Shown: positions 37,247-45,157, numbered from the stretch's first letter. The stretch: 45,157 nucleotides of DNA from Hymenobacter mellowenesis (GCF_030581005.1 NZ_JAUQSX010000023.1:1-45157); one strand, 5' to 3'. Numbers and translations are program-made. Notes: generated by a model from the letters alone, not told the origin.

Positions 37247-38911
37247 TTACAGTCCCTTGTCGCGGTTCAAATCCTCCGCCGGCTCCGAGCCGAGGAAGGG
37301 GTAGCGGTAGTCCACCACGGGCACGAAGGTTTCCTTGATGGCGCGGGGCGACACCCAGCGCAGCAGGTTCAACATCGAGCCGGCCTTGTCGTTGGTGCCG
37401 GAGGCGCGGGCGCCGCCGAAGGGCTGCTGGCCCACCACGGCGCCGGTGGGCTTGTCGTTGATGTAGAAGTTGCCGGCGGCGTGCACCAGCTTCTTCGAGG
37501 CCAGGTCGATGGCATACCGGTCCTGCGAGAAGATGGCGCCGGTCAGGGCGTAGGGCGAGGTGGTATCGACCAGCGTCAGGGTTTCCTCGAACTTGTCGGC
37601 GTCGTAGACGTGGACCGTGACGACGGGGCCGAACAGCTCCTCGCACATGGTCACGTATTTCGGGTCTTTGGTGACGATGACGGTGGGCTCGATGAAGTAG
37701 CCTTTCGACTTGTCGTAGCCGCCGCCGGCGATGATGTCGGCGTTGGCGTCGGCCTTGGCGCCGTCGAGGTACTTGGCGAGCTTATCGAACGACTTCTCGT
37801 CAATCACCGCGTTGATGAAGTTGCTGAAGTCTTCCACGTCGCCCATTTTGAAGGAGGCTAGGTCTTCCTTCACGTAGCCGAGGATTTCATCGGCCAGGTT
37901 GGAGGGTAGGTACACGCGCGAAGCGGCCGAGCATTTCTGGCCTTGGAACTCGAACGCGCCGCGCGAAATGCCGACGGCCACGGCCTTGGCGTGGGCCGAC
38001 GGGTGGGCCAGGATAAAGTCCTTGCCGCCGGTTTCGCCCACGATGCGCGGGTAGGATTTGTAGCGGTGGATGTTCTGGCCGATGGTTTTCCAGATGTTCT
38101 GGAACACGCCCGTGGAGCCGGTGAAGTGGATGCCGGCGAAATCGGGGTGCGAGAAAATAACGTCGCCGGCCGTGGGGCCGTCCACGTACACGAGGTTGAT
38201 GACGCCATCGGGCACGCCGGCTTCCTTGAACAACTCCATCAGCACCTGGGCCGAATAGATTTGGGTATTGGCGGGTTTCCAGACCACCACGTTGCCCATC
38301 ATGGCCGCCGAGGAGGGCAGGTTGCCGGCAATGGAGGTGAAGTTGAACGGCGTGAGGGCGAACACGAAGCCTTCGAGGGGGCGCTGCTCCAGGCGGTTCC
38401 ACATGCCGGGCAGGCTCTCGGGCTGCTGCTTGTAGATTTCCTGCATGAAATGCACGTTGAACCGGAAAAAGTCAATCAGCTCGCAGGCGGCGTCGATTTC
38501 GGCCTGGAAGGCGTTCTTGCTCTGGCCCAGCATGGTGGCCGCGTTGATGCGGGCGCGGTAGGGGCCGGCCAGCAGGTCGGCGGCCTTGAGAAACACGGCG
38601 GCGCGGTGCTCCCAGGGCAGCTCGGCCCAAGCGGTGCGGGCGGCCAAAGCGGCCTCAATGGCCTGCGTGACGTGGCTGGCATCGCCGAGGTGGAAGTGGC
38701 CGATGGTGCGCTGGTGGTCGTGGGGCGGGCTGATACGCTCCAGCTTGCCGGTACGCACTTCCTGGCCGCCGATGTGCATGGGAATGTCCAGCTCCAGCCC
38801 GCGTAGGCGCTGAAGCTGCTGCTGCAACTCCAGCTTCTCTTTGGAGCCAGGCGCGTAACCTTTGACGGGTTCGTTAATCGGAACGGGGACGTTAAAAAAG
38901 CCGGTGGCCAT
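37247..38911 (-). CDS. pruA: 1-pyrroline-5-carboxylate dehydrogenase
   Basis: NAD-dependent aldehyde dehydrogenase that turns pyrroline-5-carboxylate (glutamate semialdehyde) into glutamate, the second step of proline breakdown. The 554-residue length fits stand-alone P5CDH of the mitochondrial type, not the fused PutA. Marks: TPFNFTSIAGNLP near residue 190, PSSAAMMGNVVVWKP, IHFTGSTGVF near 265, the catalytic Glu in VGETGGKDF near 296, and the catalytic Cys in GQKCSAASRVYLP near 330, followed by EELFGPVVTVHVY. A partner proline dehydrogenase is not in the window. A consensus -7 box precedes it. Confidence 0.96.
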   Translation of the reverse strand: MATGFFNVPVPINEPVKGYAPGSKEKLELQQQLQRLRGLELDIPMHIGGQEVRTGKLERISPPHDHQRTIGHFHLGDASHVTQAIEAALAARTAWAELPWEHRAAVFLKAADLLAGPYRARINAATMLGQSKNAFQAEIDAACELIDFFRFNVHFMQEIYKQQPESLPGMWNRLEQRPLEGFVFALTPFNFTSIAGNLPSSAAMMGNVVVWKPANTQIYSAQVLMELFKEAGVPDGVINLVYVDGPTAGDVIFSHPDFAGIHFTGSTGVFQNIWKTIGQNIHRYKSYPRIVGETGGKDFILAHPSAHAKAVAVGISRGAFEFQGQKCSAASRVYLPSNLADEILGYVKEDLASFKMGDVEDFSNFINAVIDEKSFDKLAKYLDGAKADANADIIAGGGYDKSKGYFIEPTVIVTKDPKYVTMCEELFGPVVTVHVYDADKFEETLTLVDTTSPYALTGAIFSQDRYAIDLASKKLVHAAGNFYINDKPTGAVVGQQPFGGARASGTNDKAGSMLNLLRWVSPRAIKETFVPVVDYRYPFLGSEPAEDLNRDKGL

Positions 38912-38956
38912 AAGGGTTTCGGGTTAAGTTGAATGAAGGTTTGGGGTGGGATGGGG

Positions 38957-38964
38957 CAAAGGTA
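38957..38964 (-). promoter_or_regulatory. Putative -7 box for pruA
   Basis: TACCTTTG on the minus strand, an exact TAnnTTTG, 45 nt before the pruA ATG. No TTG at -33. It lies directly after the stop of the upstream gene. Confidence 0.5.
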
Positions 38965-38973
38965 AAGGGGGCA

Positions 38974-39402
38974 TTAAGAAGCGGACGTTTCCTGCCTCTT
39001 ACCTTCTTTCGCGGTGACACCAGCGTAAAGAAGAACCAGACCGAAAGCGAGGACGCCCAAACTTCGCCATTGAAACCACCCATCTGATGCCAGCACCACT
39101 TGCTTGGGGCGGTAGGTTTCATAGTGAATTGGAATCAGGTTTTTAGGCTGGATGGCCGAATAAGCCTCAGCGCTTATTTCAGTCTCCGCTACGATTGAGT
39201 CGGCCGATTCCGGCTTAAAGGCAAGGCGAATATTATAGATGTGAACTGCTGATTTTTTTGGCACATAATCATTCTTGCTCAAAACAACAGCAATTGCTTT
39301 TGGTCCCCGGCTCGCACTCCAACGGTCATATAACCCTGCCAGGAAGGTGCCTATCAACAGCATACTGGTTAAAAAGGTAAGGATTTGAAACAGGGGCTTC
39401 AT
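38974..39402 (-). CDS. DUF3592-like two-TM membrane protein
   Basis: A 142-residue protein: TM1 at about 5-25, an extramembrane beta-rich domain (about 35-108) with GPKAIAVVLSKNDYVP, AVHIYNIRLAFKP, EISAEAYSAIQPKNLIPIHYE, then TM2 at about 112-130 and a charged end. The plan, TM, a domain with a strand pair and a final strand leading to a second TM, resembles DUF3592 proteins, whose role is unknown. The composition is less GC-rich than the surroundings. It is 25 nt from the dNMP-kinase-like gene on the same strand, so the two may be co-transcribed. Confidence 0.68.
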   Translation of the reverse strand: MKPLFQILTFLTSMLLIGTFLAGLYDRWSASRGPKAIAVVLSKNDYVPKKSAVHIYNIRLAFKPESADSIVAETEISAEAYSAIQPKNLIPIHYETYRPKQVVLASDGWFQWRSLGVLAFGLVLLYAGVTAKEGKRQETSAS

Positions 39403-39427
39403 AAACGTAATTGTGGAAAGTAAGCTT

Positions 39428-39976
39428 CTACAGCCGCCCCAGCAGCTCGCGCACCTGCCGCGTCAGGTCCTCGCGGGAGCCGGTGTTGTGCAGGGTGAAG
39501 TCGAAGTGCGGGTAGTGGTCCATAGCCACTTCGCTGGGGTGGTTGTCGTCGCGGGTGCCGTCGCCGCGCTGTTGCAGCGGGTCGCCTTCCACGCGCAGCA
39601 TGAGGCCGCCGCGGGCCCGGATGGGGTCGGCCTCGTTGGCGAAGCGCACGTCGGGCACCAGCACGAAGGCCTCGCCCGGCAGGCCCGCGAAGAAGGCATC
39701 GACCCACACTAGCGGCTCCCAGGCGCGCAAGGCACTGCCCACTTGCTGCAGCATCTCGCCCCGCGTGCGGTGGAAAGTGGGCACCAGTTCGGCCTTGCCT
39801 TTTTGGGTGTAGTAGGGCGCCACGTCCTCGCCCGTGAGGGCGGCGCAGACGGACTTGATGGAATCGCCGAACGAGCGGATTTGCCAGCTGCGCTCGGGCT
39901 GGAGCTGCTGCAGGATGCGGGCCACGGTGTCTTTGCCGCTGCCCCGGCGGCCCGAGAGGCCGATGAGGTGTACCAT
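39428..39976 (-). CDS. P-loop kinase, dNMP-kinase-like
   Basis: A 182-residue P-loop protein. Walker A is GLSGRRGSGKDT at residues 5-16; SFGDSIKSVCAALTGED near 35 and YYTQKGKAELV near 55 follow, with VPDVRFANEADPIRARGGLMLRVEG near 110-135 and a C-terminal HFDFTLHNTGSREDL near 155. The GKDT P-loop, the F-x-D-x-(I/L)-K segment, the DVRF-x-NEA run and the late N-x-G-S/T-x-E-x-L are the pattern of deoxynucleotide monophosphate kinase-like proteins found in phages and bacteria. The substrate is inferred. The ATG at 39976 is used rather than an upstream one at 40003. Confidence 0.8.
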   Translation of the reverse strand: MVHLIGLSGRRGSGKDTVARILQQLQPERSWQIRSFGDSIKSVCAALTGEDVAPYYTQKGKAELVPTFHRTRGEMLQQVGSALRAWEPLVWVDAFFAGLPGEAFVLVPDVRFANEADPIRARGGLMLRVEGDPLQQRGDGTRDDNHPSEVAMDHYPHFDFTLHNTGSREDLTRQVRELLGRL

Positions 39977-40000
39977 GGATGGTGCTTGGGAGTTGAGCCG

Positions 40001-40008
40001 CAAAAATA
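40001..40008 (-). promoter_or_regulatory. Putative -7 box for the dNMP-kinase-like gene
   Basis: TATTTTTG on the minus strand, an exact TAnnTTTG, 24 nt before the ATG at 39976. A TTTGA lies 23 nt further up, slightly too far. Confidence 0.45.
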
Positions 40009-40042
40009 GGCCGCCCGAATTGGCAGCGGCTCAAACGCAAAA

Positions 40043-40107
40043 CGTCTCACCACCCGGACGGGTAATGAGACGCTTGATGTTAACGGGCAATGAGACGCGT
40101 TATGTTA
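40043..40107. repeat. Tandem 25-bp repeat with an inverted half-site
   Basis: 40058-40082 and 40083-40107 are direct repeats matching at 22 of 25 positions, each with GGG(T/C)AATGAGACGC. CGTCTCA at 40043-40049 is an inverted copy of TGAGACG and can pair with the first repeat (CGTCTCA-CC-ACCCG-GA-CGGGT-AA-TGAGACG). It lies just upstream of the -7 box of the dNMP-kinase-like gene, so it could be an operator. Confidence 0.6.
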
Positions 40108-40150
40108 AGAGGTGGCGGCTAATTGACGTGGTGCGAAGCTCGACAGACGG

Positions 40151-40348
40151 CTATCGCTGTCGGCGCTGGCGCAAGCGGCGCAGGCCGTAGGCCACCCCAC
40201 TGGCCAGCAGCAGGGAAGCCCCGCCATCCAGGGGCACATCGGTGGGGGTGACGGGCGGGGTGCCCGGGCCCGGACCGCCGCTGCTTGGCTGTGCGCGGGC
40301 GCCTAAGGCCAGCAGCAGCATCGCGCCGATAATACAGTATTTAAGCAT
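40151..40348 (-). CDS. PID-CTERM-like small sorted protein
   Basis: A 65-residue protein. Signal peptide MLKYCIIGAMLLLALGARAQ, a short Gly/Pro/Thr spacer (PSSGGPGPGTPPVTPTD), then VPLDGGASLLLASGVAYGLR followed by RLRQRRQR. The end, PxDGG, a single hydrophobic helix with GVAYG, and a basic cluster, is the form of PID-CTERM sorting signals of Bacteroidota, here on a protein with almost no mature domain. Such signals are thought to be read by a dedicated membrane protease (exosortase-like logic), which is not in this window. It lies 81 nt after the giant T9SS gene on the same strand and has no clear promoter of its own. Confidence 0.78.
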   Translation of the reverse strand: MLKYCIIGAMLLLALGARAQPSSGGPGPGTPPVTPTDVPLDGGASLLLASGVAYGLRRLRQRRQR

Positions 40349-40385
40349 CTTTTTGGGTAGTATCAAGGATGGGAGAAAGCCGTCG

Positions 40386-40414
40386 GGAGCCGCCCGTTTG
40401 GGGCAGACGGCTCC
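40386..40414 (-). terminator. Possible weak terminator after the giant gene
   Basis: GGAGCC-GCCC-GTTTG-GGGC-AGAC-GGCTCC gives a GC-rich stem with a 4-nt bulge. There is no T-run after it on the minus strand, so it may only slow or stabilise the message. Confidence 0.35.
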
Positions 40415-40429
40415 GTCGGGTTGCAGAGA

Positions 40430-43400
40430 TTATTCGACCACCAGCTTCTTGACCACAACTCCGGCACTGGTTTTCAGGTGCAGGGTGTACACGCCGGCGG
40501 CCAGCTCGGCCAGGTTCAGGCGATGCGGTGCTGCGCCCTGGGCGGGCAGCTGCTGCGTGCGCACCGTGCGACCCAGCGCATCCACCAGCTCCGCTGCCAC
40601 CGCCGTGCGGCCCAACGCCGCCGGCAGCTCCACGAAGGCCGTGGTAGTGGCCGGGTTGGGGTAGAGGCCCACCTGCGCTGCCAGTGCGGCCGGGGCCGTG
40701 GCCAGCGGGGCCTGCGGCGAGAACACCAGCTCGAAGCGGCCGGTGAGGAGCGCCGAAGCGTTGCTCACCGTGAAGGTGTAGCTGGACTGGGCGCGCAGGT
40801 CTACCACAGCGCCGCTTTGCAGGTCGCGCAGGTACACGGGCGTGTTGCCCAGGTTCAGCAGTTGGGCGGCCGTCAGGGTGTAGCTGCCCACGGCGGGTAC
40901 GCCCACGGCCAGCGGCACCACGCGCTGGGTGGTGCCCAGCGGGGCGCGGCCGTCGATGGCCAGGCGCTGGGTGGCGCTCAGGCTCGTGCTCAGGTTCAGC
41001 CCGCTGGGGTTGGCCAGCTTCTCGGCGTCGAATTGCCCGTCAAAGGCATCGGTGGCTCCCTGCTCGAAGTACACGAAGGCCGCGTCGGTGAGGGTGCTGC
41101 CCGCGCCTTGCAGGTTCAGCTCCACCAGGGGTCGGGTTTCGGTGGTCCGCTGGTAGGTCGGGCTAGAGTAGGTGGTCGGGCGGTGGCTGTTCTTGAACGT
41201 CACCGAGCCGGCGGTCTGCGTGTCGGCCACCCGCACGAAGAAGCCCTGGCCCTGGGCGATGACGGGGCTGATGGTGCCGATGCCGTTGTTGTAGAAGCCG
41301 TAGACGCCAGTGTAGGGATTACCCGGGTCGTTGCTCCGGTACACGTACATCGTGCGGCCTACGTTGGGGCGGTCGGCGTCCTGCACTTGGCCCCAGTCCA
41401 GGGGCGAGGGGTAGGGGTTGCCGATGAGGGCGTAGCCCGCGTCCGCAGCCGTGGCGCCGCTGTTGCGGGCCAGGTTCACCGTCACGTTGCCGTTGTTGAG
41501 CGGGCCGGTGAAGTTCCAGGTCTGGCCGCCGCCGATGAGCACGGTGTAGCCCTGGCCCACGGCCAGCGGGTCGCTGGTCGCGTTGGGCGAGTACCAGCCC
41601 TTGTCGAAGGCGTTCACGTTGTTGTTCGTGGTGGCCAAACGGCTTTGGTCGTAGCCGTACACGGTGGGGAAAGGCACGGTCAGCAGCGGCGTGGGCGAGG
41701 TGTTGTAGGCCGGGTTCACCACCGGCGTGAAGCCGCTGGTGGCCAGGCTGCCCACCGTGGCGTTGCTGATGGCGGCCGACACGTGGCGGTAGCCCCGGTT
41801 GGGGTTCAGGCTGGGGTCGATGTAGCGCTGCACCGTCACGTTGCCGCTCACCACGCTGCCGCCGTTGTTGACCACCATGGCCGTGCCCGCCGCGTCCGAC
41901 ACCAGGGTGAAGGGGTTAGCGTTGGTGGCCAGGTTGCCGTTGAGCGCGAGCAGGCGCAGTACCGAAGCGCCGGCCGAAGTGCTCAGCTGCGCGGTGCTGG
42001 CGCCTACCGTCAGGTTCCAGAAGCGGGTGCTGCCGCCGCCCAGCACACTGCTCAGGGCGGTGTTGCCCAGCACCACCGTGCCGCCGGTGGCCGTGCTGCT
42101 GCTGCCCGTGAAGCCATTGAAGGCTCCGTTATTGGTCAGGTTGGCGGCGATAGTGAGCGTGTTGGCGCTCATGCTCAGCGAAGCACCGGAGGCAATGCTC
42201 ACGTTGCGGGCGTTGGCCGACGAGGCGTTGGCCGCGATAACGGGGAAGCGGTTGCCGCTGGGCGCGGTCGGGATGACGGCGTCAATCGTCGCGTCGGGCA
42301 CCACGTTGGGGCTCCAGTTGTTGGCGTTAAACCAGTCGGTACTCACGTTGCCGTTCCAGACCACGGCCGTCACGACCGGGGCTGCGATGGCGAGGGTGTA
42401 GCTGCGCGAGCCGGTGTAGGGGCCCGGGGCCACCGAGGCGTCGGTCGCCGTGACGGTAAAGGTGAACGAACCGTTGACCGTGGGCGTGCCCGCAAGCGTG
42501 CCGTTCGTCAGGCTCAGGCCCGAAGGCAGCGCGCCCGCCGTGATGGCGTAGGTGTAGGGAGCCGTGCCGCCCGAAGCCGTGAGGGTCTGGCTGTAGGCCG
42601 TGCCCTGCGTGCCGTTGGGCAGCGAGGCCGGGCCCACCGTGATGGTGGGGGCCTGGAACTGTACGCTCACCGCGTTGCTGGCCTGGTTGCCGGTGTTGGC
42701 GGCGTCGTTGGCTACGTTAGCCGCCAGGCTCACCGTCACGGTGCCCGTGCCGCTGGGCGTCACGGTGAAGGTGTAAGGGCCCGCGCCGCTGCCGGCGAAG
42801 CTGGCCGCGTTGAGCGTGCCGCCCGTCACCGTCACGTCCGAAGCCGTGAAGCTGGCGCCCACGCTCTGCGAGAAGTCCACCCGGAACGGAATGGGCGAGG
42901 TGCTGGTGGGGCTGCCGGAGGTGGTGCTCACGGTGGCCGTCAGGGCCGGGGCGTAGAGCAGCGTGTAGGCTGCCGGAGCCGCCGTGTTGAAGTTGCCGGC
43001 TGCGTCCTGGGCCACGTTGGCTACTACGTTCACCGACACGACGCTGCCGATGCCACTGGGCGTCACGGTAAAGGTGTAGGGACCCGCGCCGCTGCCGCCA
43101 AAGCTGCCCGTCACGATGGTGCCGCCGCTCACCGACAGGTCGCCCTGTACGAAGCTGCCGTTCACCGTCTCCGAGAACGTCACCGAGAAAGGAATCGGCG
43201 TGGTAGCCGTGCTGCCGCCCGAGGCGCCGGCCGACGAAGTGATAACCACCGAGGGGCGCGTCGTATCCACCGTGAAGTTGATGGTCGGGCTGTTCGGGCT
43301 CACCGTGGCGCCCGGGCTCTGGGCCGTGGCGTACACTTGGTACGTGCCATCGGAGAAGGCAAATGGCCCGGCACTGAAGTTGCCGGTTGCCGAAACCAGG

Positions 43401-45157
43401 AACGACGGGCTCGGCTGAAATGCCCCGCCGTTCTGGCTGATGTAGAACACCACTTGGCTGTTGGCCGGGGCCGTGCCGACAAAGTTTACGCTCTGGTTCG
43501 TGAAGCTGTTATTGGTCGGCGCGGTAATGACCGGGGCCGCTGTGACGGGCTGCGTGTTAACAACGAGGGTGTAGCTGCGCGAGCCGGTGTAGGGGCCCGG
43601 GGCCACCGAGGCGTCGGTGGCCGTGACGGTGAAGGTGAACGAACCGTTGACCGTGGGCGTGCCCGCCAGCGTGCCGCCCGCCGTCAGGCTCAGGCCCGAA
43701 GGCAGCGCGCCCGCCGTGATGGCGTAGGTGTAAGGAGCCGTGCCACCCGACGCCGTGAGGGTCTGGCTGTAGGCCGTGCCCTGCGTGCCGTTGGGCAGCG
43801 AGGCCGGGCCCACCGTGATGGTGGGGGCCTGGAACTGTACGCTCACCGCGTTGCTGGCCGAGTTGCCGGTGTTATTGGCGTCATTGGCTACGTTAGCCGC
43901 CAGGCTCACCGTCACGGTGCCCGTACCGCTGGGCGTCACGGTGAAGGTATAGGGGCCCGCGCCGCTGCCGGCGAAGCTGCCGCTGTTGAGCGTGCCGCCC
44001 GTCACCGTCACGTCCGAAGCCGTGAAGCTGGCGCCCACGCTCTGCGAGAAGTCCACCCGGAACGGAATGGGCGAGGTGCTGGTGGGGCTGCCGGAGGTGG
44101 TGCTCACGGTGGCCGTCAGGGCCGGTGCCGTCACGTTGAACGTGGCTGAGGTGAAGGTGTCGTACGTGGGGGGAGTGTTGCCGTTCGGCTGGATGTTGCC
44201 CACGAAGACGTCGTTCACGAATACGTTCAGCCGCTGGTCCTTACTGGTGTAGTTGCGCTGCCTCGCCTGGAAGTTTACCTGGTAGCTGCCCGTGGGCACG
44301 GCCAGGTTCTGCGAGATGCTGGCATTGTTGTCGCCGGCGCTCTGCACCAGGCCCACCGCGTCGCCGTCGGCCGCCGTCGAGCCGAAGGCGCTGCCGTTGC
44401 GCGACACGCCAGCCAGGCCGGTGAAGGCCCAGGGCGCGGCCACCACGCCGTCCGCCGTTTTCTTAAAGTTGCTCGAGGCCACGTTGTTGCTTTCGAAGCT
44501 GCCGTTTTGCAGGCCGTTGGCCACCACGGTGCTGGTGCCGCTTTGCAGCACCTGCACCACGTCCACGAAGGCCGTCACGTCGCCGTTGCCGCTGGCGCTG
44601 CCCGCTGCCTGAATGCGCAGCGTGGGCGCGGCCGCGAAGCTCTTGGTGATGGTGTACACCTCACCCGCCGTGTAAGGCACGTTCGTCACCGTGGGCGAGA
44701 TGCCCGTGGTGTTTTGCACGTCCAGGCGCAGGGTGCCGTTGCTGGTGCTGGTGCCCGTGTTCACCACTACGGTGTAGGTAGTGCCCGAGCCGCTCACGCT
44801 GCTCACGCTGCTGCCCGTCACGGTGGTGCCGCCGTTGGCCGTGGTGAAGTTGCTCACCGTCAGTCCGCTCACGCTGTTTGCGAAGACGACGCGGTAGCTC
44901 ACCTGGGCTGTGGCCGTGGGCGACAGGTCCAGGCGCGTCACCGACACCACCGTCGTGTTGCTATTGATAATGGTGAGCGTGTAGCTGCGCGAGCCGGTGT
45001 ACGGGCCGCTGCCCGTTGAGGCATCGGTCGCTGTTACCGTGAAGTTGAACGAGCCGCCCGCTGTGGGCGTGCCCGAGAGTGTGCCGTTGCTGGCCAGCGT
45101 CAGGCCCGCCGGCAGCGCGCCGGCCGTGATGGCGTAGCTGTAGGGAGCCGTGCCGCC
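40430..45157 (-). CDS. Giant T9SS-exported Ig-repeat surface protein, partial
   Basis: The frame is open from the window edge to a stop at 40430, about 1575 residues, with the N-terminus missing. Read N to C: putative Ig (He_PIG-like) modules, each GGTAPYTYAITAGALPSGLS to ATDASVAPGPYTGSRSYTL, occur three times, the first cut by the edge. Bacterial Ig-like modules with SPIPFRVDFSQSVGASFTASDV occur twice, with a related one (PIPFSVTFSETVNGSFVQGDL) between. A lectin- or jelly-roll-like stretch (RNGSAFGSTAADGDAVGLVQ) lies in the first third. The last 650 residues start VWNGNVSTDWFNANNWSPNVVP, contain YALIGNPYPSPLDWGQV and end in a type A sorting domain: LYPNPATTTAFVELPA, LVDALGRTVRTQQL, LAAGVYTLHLKTSAGVVVKKLVVE. 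It is probably a cell-surface or secreted adhesin-like protein; the ligand is unknown. Confidence 0.92.
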   Translation of the reverse strand, partial: GGTAPYSYAITAGALPAGLTLASNGTLSGTPTAGGSFNFTVTATDASTGSGPYTGSRSYTLTIINSNTTVVSVTRLDLSPTATAQVSYRVVFANSVSGLTVSNFTTANGGTTVTGSSVSSVSGSGTTYTVVVNTGTSTSNGTLRLDVQNTTGISPTVTNVPYTAGEVYTITKSFAAAPTLRIQAAGSASGNGDVTAFVDVVQVLQSGTSTVVANGLQNGSFESNNVASSNFKKTADGVVAAPWAFTGLAGVSRNGSAFGSTAADGDAVGLVQSAGDNNASISQNLAVPTGSYQVNFQARQRNYTSKDQRLNVFVNDVFVGNIQPNGNTPPTYDTFTSATFNVTAPALTATVSTTSGSPTSTSPIPFRVDFSQSVGASFTASDVTVTGGTLNSGSFAGSGAGPYTFTVTPSGTGTVTVSLAANVANDANNTGNSASNAVSVQFQAPTITVGPASLPNGTQGTAYSQTLTASGGTAPYTYAITAGALPSGLSLTAGGTLAGTPTVNGSFTFTVTATDASVAPGPYTGSRSYTLVVNTQPVTAAPVITAPTNNSFTNQSVNFVGTAPANSQVVFYISQNGGAFQPSPSFLVSATGNFSAGPFAFSDGTYQVYATAQSPGATVSPNSPTINFTVDTTRPSVVITSSAGASGGSTATTPIPFSVTFSETVNGSFVQGDLSVSGGTIVTGSFGGSGAGPYTFTVTPSGIGSVVSVNVVANVAQDAAGNFNTAAPAAYTLLYAPALTATVSTTSGSPTSTSPIPFRVDFSQSVGASFTASDVTVTGGTLNAASFAGSGAGPYTFTVTPSGTGTVTVSLAANVANDAANTGNQASNAVSVQFQAPTITVGPASLPNGTQGTAYSQTLTASGGTAPYTYAITAGALPSGLSLTNGTLAGTPTVNGSFTFTVTATDASVAPGPYTGSRSYTLAIAAPVVTAVVWNGNVSTDWFNANNWSPNVVPDATIDAVIPTAPSGNRFPVIAANASSANARNVSIASGASLSMSANTLTIAANLTNNGAFNGFTGSSSTATGGTVVLGNTALSSVLGGGSTRFWNLTVGASTAQLSTSAGASVLRLLALNGNLATNANPFTLVSDAAGTAMVVNNGGSVVSGNVTVQRYIDPSLNPNRGYRHVSAAISNATVGSLATSGFTPVVNPAYNTSPTPLLTVPFPTVYGYDQSRLATTNNNVNAFDKGWYSPNATSDPLAVGQGYTVLIGGGQTWNFTGPLNNGNVTVNLARNSGATAADAGYALIGNPYPSPLDWGQVQDADRPNVGRTMYVYRSNDPGNPYTGVYGFYNNGIGTISPVIAQGQGFFVRVADTQTAGSVTFKNSHRPTTYSSPTYQRTTETRPLVELNLQGAGSTLTDAAFVYFEQGATDAFDGQFDAEKLANPSGLNLSTSLSATQRLAIDGRAPLGTTQRVVPLAVGVPAVGSYTLTAAQLLNLGNTPVYLRDLQSGAVVDLRAQSSYTFTVSNASALLTGRFELVFSPQAPLATAPAALAAQVGLYPNPATTTAFVELPAALGRTAVAAELVDALGRTVRTQQLPAQGAAPHRLNLAELAAGVYTLHLKTSAGVVVKKLVVE
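42392..42948 (-). repeat. Long direct repeat in the giant gene, copy 1
   Basis: Nearly identical at the DNA level to 43565-44124, encoding one Ig-like plus one He_PIG-like module. The copies differ by scattered substitutions and one codon. A third partial copy of the He_PIG part lies at about 44975-45157 and is more diverged. Confidence 0.9.
43565..44124 (-). repeat. Long direct repeat in the giant gene, copy 2
   Basis: Second copy of the module repeat at 42392-42948, offset by 1173-1176 bp. Third-position bases are conserved along with the protein, which points to recent duplication or gene conversion. Confidence 0.9.

Noticed and set aside
40421..44149. A 1242-residue open frame on the plus strand
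   Set aside because: It is antisense to the giant T9SS gene, rich in Arg, Gly, His and Val in a way that mirrors the GC-biased codons of the true gene, and shows no domain.

Overview
The window is chromosomal DNA from a GC-rich member of the Bacteroidota, most likely Hymenobacter or a close relative in the Cytophagales. The support is: type IX secretion (T9SS) genes and sorting domains (porZ; a giant Ig-repeat protein with a C-terminal sorting domain), a tandem set of FKBP-type isomerases beside a DHH phosphoesterase and ndk, a short NuoG, and promoters that fit the Bacteroidota -7 box TAnnTTTG rather than sigma70 sites. Shine-Dalgarno sequences are mostly absent, as expected for the phylum. 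The genus is inferred from style and composition, not from an alignment.

Layout. 1-130: 3' end of a 5S rRNA gene and its terminator (end of an rRNA operon). 0.2-5.4 kb: rodA, two unrecognised genes on the minus strand, a [2Fe-2S] ferredoxin with a coupled membrane protein, thymidine kinase. 5.5-8.8 kb: porZ and recO. 8.8-13.3 kb: four FKBP-type peptidyl-prolyl isomerases and a DHH phosphoesterase, all on the minus strand. 13.5-15.7 kb: a GT-C-like membrane protein and ndk. 15.8-20 kb: AAA+ ATPase, nucleoside-type MFS transporter, Old Yellow Enzyme. 20.3-26.5 kb: small genes, superoxide dismutase, tadA, aspS, a DUF4288-like gene. 26.6-27.7 kb: phytanoyl-CoA dioxygenase-like enzyme. 27.8-36.4 kb: nuoABCDEFGHIJ on the minus strand, closed by a strong terminator directly after nuoJ; nuoK-N are not here. 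36.5-40.4 kb: Uma2-type gene, pruA, a small membrane protein, a dNMP-kinase-like gene, a PID-CTERM-like small protein. 40.4 kb to the end: the 3' part of a giant T9SS-exported repeat protein, cut by the window edge.

The most striking non-coding content is a set of paired inverted-repeat elements in the intergenic gaps: eleven pairs plus one half-element, from at least six sequence families that share one design (two arms of about 23-44 nt around a 14-71 nt spacer). Three families (A, B, E) look like REP/REPIN elements, with a palindrome-containing arm. Three others (C, D, F) have arms without a palindrome, made of short internal direct repeats and poor in C on the inward-reading strand. Five elements from four families sit inside the nuo operon. 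Every nuo gap of 80 nt or more is filled by one, and every gap without one is 30 nt or less. No transposase is visible in the window.

Functionally most genes are housekeeping: cell-wall elongation, nucleotide metabolism, tRNA charging and editing, respiration, proline catabolism. The surface-export layer (PorZ, FKBP lipoproteins that probably help fold exported proteins, T9SS cargo, PID-CTERM protein) is what marks the phylum.
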